The position numbers were made by a program, and so were the translations under genes. From contig CAJXVC010000011.1 of the NCBI GenBank assembly GCA_913060975.1, forward strand, positions 62,001 through 126,000: a stretch of 64,000 nucleotides of DNA. Reading direction: 5' to 3'. The DNA is from an uncultured Gammaproteobacteria bacterium (GTDB lineage: Bacteria > Pseudomonadota > Gammaproteobacteria > Pseudomonadales > Pseudohongiellaceae). Positions 19,212 to 27,830 of this stretch are shown piece by piece. Each line of letters opens with the position of its first letter. The first letter of the stretch is position 1. The notes beneath the pieces were generated by a model. The model was not told where the DNA came from. It did not search any database and saw only the letters and a list, made by a program, of their open reading frames with translations.

Positions 19212-22200
19212 ATGATTGACTCACTGGTCAAGTTTGCACTTAAAAATCAACTTTTAGTTATCGTGGCTGCGATCAGTTTGGGGGTCGGTGGTTACTATTC
19301 GTTCCGACAGCTTCCCGTCGATGCATTCCCTGACGCAACTCCCACACTAGTGCAGATATATACATCAAGCGAAGGCCTGTCACCTGAAGACGTGGAGACA
19401 TTAATATCTTATCCGCTCGAAATTAGCATGTTTGGCCTGCCCAATCTGGAGCGTATCCAGTCTACATCAATTTTCGGCTTATCTCGGGTAGACATATATT
19501 TCGAAGATGGCACCGATATCTACTTCGCCCGTCGCCTGGTGCTGGAGCGACTAACTGATGCTCGTAGACAGATTCCACCAGGACTGGGAGAGCCGGAATT
19601 GGGACCAATCACCACTGGTCTTGGACGAATCTTGATGTATACCCTGGAAGGCGATAATTATAGCCTGATGGAAAAACGAACTATCCAGGATTGGATAGTC
19701 AAGCCACAATTAGGCACTGTGCCGGGGGTTACTGGCGTGCTCTCCATTGGCGGCTTCGTGAAACAGTATCAAGTCAATGTTGATATTAATGCCTTGCTTG
19801 CTCGTGACTTAAGCATCGCCGATATTGAACGAGCGTTAGTTCAGAATAATCGCAATGTAGGTGCCTCTTTTATCGAGCGTGGTGGCGAGGAATATATTGT
19901 CCGAGGGTTTGGTTGGCTTGAGCCAAATGAAGCCGGTTTAAGAGATATTGGCAAAATCATTATAACTGAGCAAGGCGGTACAGCCGTCTACATTGACGAT
20001 GTTGCCGATGTAGAGCTGGGTGCTGCTATCAGGCGTGGTGCTCAGATTGCCAATGGTGAAGAGTCGGCTGGTGGCTATGTATTCAAATTGGTTGGCACGA
20101 ATACCCAGCAAGTATTGGAGGACGTCCAAGCCAAGATTGAGGATATTAATAGCTCTCTACCGGAAGGTCTCTCCCTGGAAGCATTCTACTCCCAATCAGA
20201 TTTGGTTGATCGCGCTATTGGCACTGTGGAGCAGTCTCTCGCCGTCGGTGCAATTCTGGTGTTACTGATTCTTTACATATTGATGGGCAACCTTCGCTCA
20301 ACTCTGATAGTCATTACCAGTGTACCTATTGCAGTTCTGATCGCTTTTATTGCCATGCGGTTCGCGGGATTGTCAGCGAATCTGATGAGCTTAGGCGGCC
20401 TTGCTATTGGCATCGGAATGATGGTGGATGGATCAATTGTCGTCGTCGAAAATGTTTACCGGCACTTGGAAGAACGCAAGAATGAGGATGTATCCCTTAT
20501 GCGACTCGTGAGTGAAGCCTCTCGTGAAGTTGCTCGACCAATCGTCTTCGCCGTAGCCATTGTCATAATAGTCTTCCTGCCGCTTTTTACGCTTCAAGGC
20601 GTGGAAGGCAAGATGTTTTCACCTATGGCATACAGTATCAGTTTTGCCCTTGGCGGTGCACTTCTGGTTGCGCTAACTGTAGTGCCCGTGCTGTCGACCC
20701 TTACTTTGACGCGGGCAAGCTCAAGTCAGGAGCCAAGAATCGTAATATGGCTAAAAAATGCTTACAGGCCATTACTCAATAAGACTTATGAATGGCCTAA
20801 GGCGGTTTTTTCGAGCACAGTTTTGTTTTTCATATTGTGCTTGGCAATTTTCCCATTTCTAGGTACCGAATTTGTGCCGACACTGCGCGAAGGCACTTTT
20901 CAAGTTCGCTCTACCTTACCCCCGGGTGCCAGTCTCCCGTCAGCAATTGAGTACGGGAAACGCATTCAATCAATTTTCCAGGATTATCCGGAAGTAACCG
21001 GGACTTATTCACGAGTTGGTCGAGCTGAAGTCGGCGGCGATCCCGAACCGGTTAATGTAGTTGCAACCGTCGTCACCTTAAAGCCGCTCTCTGACTGGAA
21101 CAGCGGCCGCAATTACGAGGCATTGCAATCAGCAATGGCCGAACGAGTACGTGAGGAACTACCTGGATTGGCCAATAACTTTTCCCAGCCAATTCAGTTG
21201 AGGACTGATGAACTTCTCTCTGGAGTTCAGGCCCAATTGGTCGCCAGTATCTATGGTGATGATTTACAGGAACTGGAAACCGTCGGACAAGCTGTACAGT
21301 CAATTGCCGAAACAGTGGACGGTGCGACTGATGTTAGAACCCAGCAGCAAGCCGGCAAACGCCAAGTCGTGGTAACACCTGATCGCAATGCTTTGGCGCG
21401 CTATGGAATTACAATCGATGAGGTAATGTCGACTCTGTCTGCGGGAGTAGGTGGAAAGTCGGCTGGGCAGATATTCGAAGGAATACAAAGGTTCGATATT
21501 TTTATGCGCCTTCAGGAAAATGCGCGTAACCGACTTGATCTGATTGAGGATCTACCGATCCGCACGATTAGTGGTGCCATCATCCCCCTTGCACGTGTAG
21601 CCAACATAGAGCTCTATACCGGGCCAAAACAAATTTCGCGCTCCAACGCCAGTCGCCGACTTTATGTGCAAATGAATGTCCGTGGACGCGATATGGGCAG
21701 CGTTGTGGAAGAATTGCGGCAGCGAATAGCCGATGAAATAGATATGCCGCCAGGCTACTTTGTCGAATTCGGCGGACAGTTTGAAAATCAGGAGCGCGCC
21801 ATGCAACGACTCTATCTTGTTGTACCGGTTACATTGGCATTGATTTTCCTGATGCTATTTTCAGCATTCAGTAGTTTGCGATATGCAAGTCTCATCTTTC
21901 TCAATGTGCCGTTTGCTGTAACTGGCGGCATCCTCGCACTGTGGTGGTCGGGTCTGTACTTGTCGGTGCCGGCCGCAGTGGGTTTTATCGCCGTTTTCGG
22001 TGTCGCCGTGCAAAATGGTGTGGTCATGGTTAGCTATATCAATCAGCTAAGGGAGCGCGGTTATGAACTTAAGGATGCGATTTTAACCGGTTCCGAGCGA
22101 CGCCTAAGGCCAGTACTAATGACTGCCTTGACTGCTATTTTGGGGCTACTACCTCTGTTTCTAGCTGATGGTATTGGCTCCAATGTGCAACGCCCCTTGG

Positions 22201-22307
22201 CGGCAGTAGTAATAGGAGGCCTTATTACTGCGACGCTTCTTACTCTACTCGTATTACCAGCAGTATATCGCTGGTTTGCTCAACCGATTGAAAATGTGGA
22301 AATCTGA
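19212..22307 (+). CDS. czcA: HME-RND efflux pump, CzcA-like
   Basis: 1031 aa; LPVDAFPDATPTLVQIYT; GGLAIGIGMMVDGSIVVVENVYRHLEE. Confidence 0.95.
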   Translation: MIDSLVKFALKNQLLVIVAAISLGVGGYYSFRQLPVDAFPDATPTLVQIYTSSEGLSPEDVETLISYPLEISMFGLPNLERIQSTSIFGLSRVDIYFEDGTDIYFARRLVLERLTDARRQIPPGLGEPELGPITTGLGRILMYTLEGDNYSLMEKRTIQDWIVKPQLGTVPGVTGVLSIGGFVKQYQVNVDINALLARDLSIADIERALVQNNRNVGASFIERGGEEYIVRGFGWLEPNEAGLRDIGKIIITEQGGTAVYIDDVADVELGAAIRRGAQIANGEESAGGYVFKLVGTNTQQVLEDVQAKIEDINSSLPEGLSLEAFYSQSDLVDRAIGTVEQSLAVGAILVLLILYILMGNLRSTLIVITSVPIAVLIAFIAMRFAGLSANLMSLGGLAIGIGMMVDGSIVVVENVYRHLEERKNEDVSLMRLVSEASREVARPIVFAVAIVIIVFLPLFTLQGVEGKMFSPMAYSISFALGGALLVALTVVPVLSTLTLTRASSSQEPRIVIWLKNAYRPLLNKTYEWPKAVFSSTVLFFILCLAIFPFLGTEFVPTLREGTFQVRSTLPPGASLPSAIEYGKRIQSIFQDYPEVTGTYSRVGRAEVGGDPEPVNVVATVVTLKPLSDWNSGRNYEALQSAMAERVREELPGLANNFSQPIQLRTDELLSGVQAQLVASIYGDDLQELETVGQAVQSIAETVDGATDVRTQQQAGKRQVVVTPDRNALARYGITIDEVMSTLSAGVGGKSAGQIFEGIQRFDIFMRLQENARNRLDLIEDLPIRTISGAIIPLARVANIELYTGPKQISRSNASRRLYVQMNVRGRDMGSVVEELRQRIADEIDMPPGYFVEFGGQFENQERAMQRLYLVVPVTLALIFLMLFSAFSSLRYASLIFLNVPFAVTGGILALWWSGLYLSVPAAVGFIAVFGVAVQNGVVMVSYINQLRERGYELKDAILTGSERRLRPVLMTALTAILGLLPLFLADGIGSNVQRPLAAVVIGGLITATLLTLLVLPAVYRWFAQPIENVEI

Positions 22308-22317
22308 GGAGAATACA

Positions 22318-22626
22318 ATGTTGGAAGTCAAAGCCTATGTAAGAGAAAACATGCTGGATAAGGTTGTAGACAAGTTGAGTGAGATTCCTGGAGTGCCCGG
22401 TATAATGGTTGGAGAGGTAATTGGAATTGCCAATACAGAAACGAAAGACAAGCTGGTTCAAACTAAGTTGGCCAAGCTTGAGCTGGACATACCCGAAAGT
22501 CTCTTGAAGGCTGTAGTGAACACCATTATTGAAAGTGCCAAAACCCGGAGGGGGCACCCCGGAGATGGCAAGATAATCGTAACTCCTGTCAATCAGATAT
22601 TCAAAATAGCTGGTGGAAGTTCCTAG
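22318..22626 (+). CDS. PII-like (P-II/CutA-like) signalling protein
   Basis: RBS GAGGAG then ATG 22318; MLEVKAYVRENMLDKVVDKLSEI...KTRRGHPGDGKIIVTPVNQIFKI (PII B/C-loop-like). Confidence 0.82.
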   Translation: MLEVKAYVRENMLDKVVDKLSEIPGVPGIMVGEVIGIANTETKDKLVQTKLAKLELDIPESLLKAVVNTIIESAKTRRGHPGDGKIIVTPVNQIFKIAGGSS

Positions 22627-22687
22627 CAACTTACGAGATTAGCTAGTTGGCGTTTTTTTGCTTAACATGCAGGAAGTTTAGAAGTTT

Positions 22688-23581
22688 ATGCTTCATGACC
22701 ACGACCTTGATGCACAACATGGCGATAGACGAGTCGGCGCCGCGATAGTTGCGAACCTTCTATTGACGGTCGCCCAAATAATAGGCGGTATCTTGGCTGG
22801 CAGTCTCGCGTTGATTGCAGATGCATTGCACAATTTTTCCGACGTCGCTTCACTGGCTATTGCTTTCAGTGCACGAAAAATCGCCCGCTGGCCAGCCGAC
22901 AGTAGCATGACATTCGGATACAAACGGGTCGAAATAGTCGCGGCTCTGATTAACTACACAACGCTGATTGTGATTGGGCTGTATCTTCTTTATCAAAGCG
23001 GAATGCGCTTTATCGCCCCACCAGAGGTAGAAGGCTGGATTGTTGTCATACTGGGGGGGATCGCTCTCACTGTCGATACCCTCACGGCTTTACTTACCTG
23101 GTCAATGCAAAAAGGAAGTGTGAATATTCGCGCTTTATTTCTCCACAATCTCTCCGACGCCCTAGCCTCGGTAGCAGTGATTGCCGCTGGTTCGCTGATC
23201 CTGCTTTATGGTCTGCATTGGGTCGATCCGCTTATCACGGCCTTGATTGCAGCCTATATCCTTTATCTGGCATTTACAGAAATTGGCGGAGTGATACGCA
23301 TACTTATGTTGGGTAGCCCTCCTGAGATCGATTTGGACGAGGTAATGCAGGCTGTTGTCAGCGTGGAAGGAGTCAGTTGTATCCATCACACACATTTCTG
23401 GCAAATGAGAGAGCATGAATCGTCATTTGATACTCATGTTATTTTAGAAAAAAACCGATGGTGTGATCTTGAAGAAATAAAAGCGACAATTAAAACACGT
23501 CTGAGAAGCGAGTTTGGTATAAGGCATTCTACTTTGGAGTTCGAGCAATCAATAGTAGAGCATTGGGACTCGAGCCAGTAA
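22688..23581 (+). CDS. czcD: CDF-family cation efflux protein, CzcD-like
   Basis: LTVAQIIGGILAGSLALIADALHNFSDVASLAIAFSARKIARWPADSSMTFGYKRVEIVAALIN. Confidence 0.93.
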   Translation: MLHDHDLDAQHGDRRVGAAIVANLLLTVAQIIGGILAGSLALIADALHNFSDVASLAIAFSARKIARWPADSSMTFGYKRVEIVAALINYTTLIVIGLYLLYQSGMRFIAPPEVEGWIVVILGGIALTVDTLTALLTWSMQKGSVNIRALFLHNLSDALASVAVIAAGSLILLYGLHWVDPLITALIAAYILYLAFTEIGGVIRILMLGSPPEIDLDEVMQAVVSVEGVSCIHHTHFWQMREHESSFDTHVILEKNRWCDLEEIKATIKTRLRSEFGIRHSTLEFEQSIVEHWDSSQ

Positions 23582-23671
23582 CGTAGAAATTATTTACAGT
23601 CTCAAATTAATATAGCCTCTCGCAGACCAGTCATTGCTATAATCAGGCTGTAAATGATTATTAAACTTTTT

Positions 23672-24200
23672 ATGCATACTGTAATATTGAACTTCGCTAT
23701 CATGGTGATGCGTGCCTATTCCATTGCCAAGCCTGCAAAGCGTATATGGCCCCTTCAGCTCAGAAAATCTATCAATGTAACCTTGTTTGGCTATTGACGC
23801 TGCGTTCTTTCAGTGGCCATATTGTTGTCGGTTTGCTCAACTGGAACAGTCTCGACTGGTCAACTGCGCTGCTCCCTTGGATTGATGATAATGCTGGGTG
23901 GCAACATTCTGGCCTGAGCCGGCGTCTGGCAATTGAGCAAGAAAACAACATCAGGTAGCATTATTGATAAAAAAGTTATATTGCTACAGCAGAAACCCAC
24001 AGTATTTGGGTGACATCATTATTGGGCGGCGGAGCTTTCTGTATCCCTTTGGGCTATTCTCTTCTGCCTTGTAGGAATAGGCACTTTCATATTGGCTCTC
24101 TTTGCCGAAGGAACATGGCTTGAGGAATTGCATGGTGAGGCTTATTGCCGGTATTGTAGGCAGGTTGGCCAGTTCCTCGGGCGCCGAGCGAAACCAGAAG
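23672..24200 (+). pseudogene. degraded isoprenylcysteine methyltransferase-like gene
   Basis: Fragments in shifting frames: AKPAKRIWPLQ...LFGY*; LLTLRSFSGHIVVGLLNWNSLDW; GLMIMLGGNILA*AGVWQL; FILALFAEGTWLEELHGEAYCRYCRQVGQFLGRR. Confidence 0.7.
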
Positions 24201-24468
24201 TACAAACAGAATACCCGGGGCAATTCGCAAGTTGCACTTGACACTATCGGCATATTGTTCGCCGTCATCATTTATAATAACCCGTCAATTAATATTTAAA
24301 AAACAGTTGGTTATGTAGATATAGTTAATATTCAGATACAGGTTGCCAGATCGGTTGGAGGAAAAGTTTACTTTGAAGCGACTATAAGGTTTATAATTAC
24401 AATCTTAGCGAATTGTCCCAAATTTTGGGTCCTTAATTTAACTACTACTAAGATAATTGATAGCCCCC

Positions 24469-24867
24469 ATGTCGCATCGACTGACAGCAATTAATAAAAC
24501 CTTCCTGACCATACTGACTTTGTTGCTGGTTTCCGGGCAGTTATCGGCTTATCCGATTTTCTGCACGATGTCCGGCATGGAAATGCATAGTATAGATAGT
24601 CAGATTGCTGCGGATGCATCTCCTTCCAAGAATATGGAAGGCACCGGCTACACAACAAGTGCGACTGGTGAGAATTTGCCATCCAGTTCTCATGGTGTTA
24701 ACAATTGTGAACTGGTTTGTGGTGCCTGTCTCAGTTACAGTCAACCAGGCGCAAGGCTTTCATATTTGCTTCATGACCAAGGCGTTTCGCCACAAGGAAA
24801 TATCTATTCCCGCTTCGCCCCCTCTCAACCTCCCCAAAGTCTATTCCGTCCCCCCATTTCTGCCTAA
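24469..24867 (+). CDS. small secreted Cys/Met protein, CopL-like
   Basis: Signal peptide; NCELVCGACLSYS; C-terminal SLFRPPISA; precedes cusCBA-like genes. Confidence 0.65.
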   Translation: MSHRLTAINKTFLTILTLLLVSGQLSAYPIFCTMSGMEMHSIDSQIAADASPSKNMEGTGYTTSATGENLPSSSHGVNNCELVCGACLSYSQPGARLSYLLHDQGVSPQGNIYSRFAPSQPPQSLFRPPISA

Positions 24868-24993
24868 GACAGGATAGGTCCGCCTGCTGAAAGCGCAGGC
24901 AATTATTTCAACTTATCATTTAGCACGCTATTCAGCTGTCGCGTTGACTTCGCGGTCGTTGTGCTGTGCTTGTGTAATTGGCGAGAAATCGAA

Positions 24994-26298
24994 ATGGGTA
25001 AATGCAAGAAATATGGAATCGCGCAACTTGTAGTGCTGTGCTGGATAGTCAGTGGATGGGCGGCGCCAGCGTTTGGGCAATTCGTTCCTGATGAAGAGCT
25101 ATTGTTAGCAGATCTCACGCAAGCGGTTATTCAACAAAATGCCGGGCTGACTGCTCGGGAACTGCGCATTCGCGCGAGTCGTGCTTTGACGGAAAGCGCA
25201 GGGGCACTGGATGATCCCAGGGTGAGTTATTCTGTAGCGCCATCGTCTATTGGCACTGATATACCCAGTGACTTTGGCAATGCATTGAGAGTGCGGCAAA
25301 CGTTTCAGGTCTCTCAGTTATTCCCGTGGCCGGGGAAAAGGCAGCTCCGCACTGAGTTGGCCGAAGCCCGGGCCGAGATCGCTGAAGCCAACTATGATCA
25401 GCTGCTGACTTCACTGACCCAGCAAGTCAGGTCCTTATGGTCGCAACTTTGGTTTGTTGATCAGGCATTGTCGGTTAATGCGGAGCATAGGGATCTGCTG
25501 AATGACCTTGAAACGGTCGCTTCGACTCAATATGCCAACGGCCTTGGGTTGCAGCAGGATGTTTTGCAGATTCAAACCAGCCTTGTTGGATTGCAACACA
25601 GGGAATTGGTTCTGAATCAGGAGATTCGCCGATTGCACGCCCGGATCAATGATCTTCTCAACCAGCCGGCCGATACCCCGCTCGGGCTGCCAGAGGAACG
25701 ATTGCCCAATCGGATTTTGCCTGGTCGCAATAATCTTCTGGAGTGGGTTTTGGAATCAGAGCCTGAATTAATGGCCCTGCAGGCAAAATCAAGGCTGGCA
25801 CAGCGAAACAAAGAGCTGGTGGACCTGGACGACTTTCCGGACCTTCAGGTCAATGTTGGCTATAACGAACTCTGGAACGACATCGAACAACGCACCCAGA
25901 TCGGGGTCAGCCTCAATATTCCATTGGACTTCGGCAAACGCTCAGCTCGAAAAGCAGCCGCGGGTTTTAACTATGCCAGTTCGCGAGCCGACGTCGCCCG
26001 CTTGCGCAACACACTAGTGGCAGACCTGGAACAATTGCTTTCTACAGAGCAAGAGCTGGCTCACAGTATCGACCTTTTCGAGACCGAGTTAATTCCCAAA
26101 GCCGAACAAACCCTGGATGCGGCCAGCGCCAACTTTGGTGGTGGCGGTGGTAACTTTCAAACCTTGATTCAGGCGCAGCAACAGCTGCTGGATTTGCAAT
26201 TGCAGATTTCAGAAATGCAGGCTGAGCGGCTGATGACTATCAGTGAAATTGACAAATTAAGCGGGGGTCAACTTTGGCCCGTGGAGACTGCACAATGA
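24994..26298 (+). CDS. cusC: outer membrane efflux protein, CusC/CzcC-like
   Basis: TolC-like: VSQLFPWPGKRQLRTELAEARAEIAEANYDQLLTSLTQQVRSLW; overlaps next gene. Confidence 0.85.
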   Translation: MGKCKKYGIAQLVVLCWIVSGWAAPAFGQFVPDEELLLADLTQAVIQQNAGLTARELRIRASRALTESAGALDDPRVSYSVAPSSIGTDIPSDFGNALRVRQTFQVSQLFPWPGKRQLRTELAEARAEIAEANYDQLLTSLTQQVRSLWSQLWFVDQALSVNAEHRDLLNDLETVASTQYANGLGLQQDVLQIQTSLVGLQHRELVLNQEIRRLHARINDLLNQPADTPLGLPEERLPNRILPGRNNLLEWVLESEPELMALQAKSRLAQRNKELVDLDDFPDLQVNVGYNELWNDIEQRTQIGVSLNIPLDFGKRSARKAAAGFNYASSRADVARLRNTLVADLEQLLSTEQELAHSIDLFETELIPKAEQTLDAASANFGGGGGNFQTLIQAQQQLLDLQLQISEMQAERLMTISEIDKLSGGQLWPVETAQ

Positions 26299-27830
26299 AA
26301 AATTCAGTACGTTTACTAAGTGTGGCGATAGTTGCTGGTGCCATAGGGTATTTGGCAGCCAACTTCATTCCTGTGGAACACGACGGTATGCAGGACCCTA
26401 TGGTTTCAACACAGGAAGCGCAGCCGCTTTACTGGGTGGCACCAATGGATTCGAGCTTCAGGCGCGATGCACCCGGCCTGTCGCCGATGGGAATGGATTT
26501 GATTCCGGTCTATGAAGAGCCTGATGGTGACACCAATGCTGTCAGGGTCAATTCGACTGTTCAGCACAATCTGGGACTGAGAACTGCCAAGGCGATACGC
26601 AGCGATTTCGCTCGCGATGTAGAAGCAGTCGGATACACGCGCTGGAACGAAGCGACCATCGAAATGCTGCATCCACGCGCCGAGGGCTGGTTAGAGGTCT
26701 TCAATCTGGACAGTGTTGGTGACCAGGTCGAGGCTGGCCAGGTGATTTACGAATTGTATGCGCCCAATCTCGTCAGCGCCCAACAGGAGTTCATCACTGC
26801 GCGACAGGCTCGTAATGAGACTTTGGCTGCTCTGGCCCGGGAGCGTCTGCTGGCACTGGGATTTACTCCAGCACAAGTCGACGAACTCGCCAATAACGGG
26901 AACACGAGTAGTCGACTGGTTTATCGCGCCGTCAATGATGCGCTGGTCGTGGCACTGGGCACCCGACGAGGCAACTATGTGCAGCCTGCCAGCACGATCG
27001 CCACGCTGGCGTCACTGGATTCCATCTGGGTCGATGTGGATATTTTTGAAACGGATACTGCAGATCTGGAAATTGGCCTTGAGGCTGCGATTGAATTTCC
27101 AGCCTTCCCTGGTGAAACCTGGACGGGCGAAGTGAGTTATATCTACCCGGAACTGGAGCGTAGCAGCAGAACGTTACGGGTTCGGCTCGTAATTGAAAAT
27201 GAAGGCCATCGGTTAAAACCTAACATGTTCGCCAATGTCGCCATTGCCACCGATCCCCGACTCGACGTATTGGCTGTGCCACGCGAAGCAGTCATTCGGT
27301 CAGGTTCTGGCTCGCGACTTATTGTCGTTCGGGATGATGGCGGATTTGAACCGCGTGCAGTACGTACCGGTGTCAGCAGTGGCGAGCGGATCGAAATTCT
27401 GCAGGGCCTGTCTGCTGGTGAGACCGTAGTTACGTCGGGGCAGTTTCTGATTGATGCCGAAGCCAACGGCGAGCAAGCTTTGGCCCGGCTCGACGCGGCG
27501 AGCGAATCCACTTCTGAAAGCATGGATATGGATATGGATATGGATATGGATATGGATATGGAAAGAAGCGCCAATTTATCAGGAGATCAGGAAGCCGTGT
27601 ATTCCACTACCGGCCGCATCGCCAGCATGATGAACGATGGCATGGTGACTCTGGCCCATCAACCGGTTGCAGCGCTCGGTTGGCCTGCCATGACCATGAG
27701 TTTCACTACTGTCCCGGAAGTTAATCTCAGTGACTTCACAGTCGATGACACTGTGCGTTTCGAGTTTCGTCAGCTCGAAGGCGGTGGCTATGAGATTCTC
27801 GTGATGGAAGAGGCGGAGGTTATGCAATGA
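26295..27830 (+). CDS. cusB: RND periplasmic adaptor CusB-like with C-terminal CusF-like domain
   Basis: YWVAPMDSSFRRDAPGLSPMGMDLIPVYEE; adaptor core; C-terminal GRIASMMNDGMVTLAHQPVAALGWPAMTMSF (CusF-like). Confidence 0.9.
   Translation: MKNSVRLLSVAIVAGAIGYLAANFIPVEHDGMQDPMVSTQEAQPLYWVAPMDSSFRRDAPGLSPMGMDLIPVYEEPDGDTNAVRVNSTVQHNLGLRTAKAIRSDFARDVEAVGYTRWNEATIEMLHPRAEGWLEVFNLDSVGDQVEAGQVIYELYAPNLVSAQQEFITARQARNETLAALARERLLALGFTPAQVDELANNGNTSSRLVYRAVNDALVVALGTRRGNYVQPASTIATLASLDSIWVDVDIFETDTADLEIGLEAAIEFPAFPGETWTGEVSYIYPELERSSRTLRVRLVIENEGHRLKPNMFANVAIATDPRLDVLAVPREAVIRSGSGSRLIVVRDDGGFEPRAVRTGVSSGERIEILQGLSAGETVVTSGQFLIDAEANGEQALARLDAASESTSESMDMDMDMDMDMDMERSANLSGDQEAVYSTTGRIASMMNDGMVTLAHQPVAALGWPAMTMSFTTVPEVNLSDFTVDDTVRFEFRQLEGGGYEILVMEEAEVMQ
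27522..27562 (+). repeat. in-frame (ATGGAT)n hexanucleotide repeat encoding (Met-Asp)n
   Basis: Six ATGGAT units plus a partial one; protein MDMDMDMDMDMDME. Confidence 0.97.
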
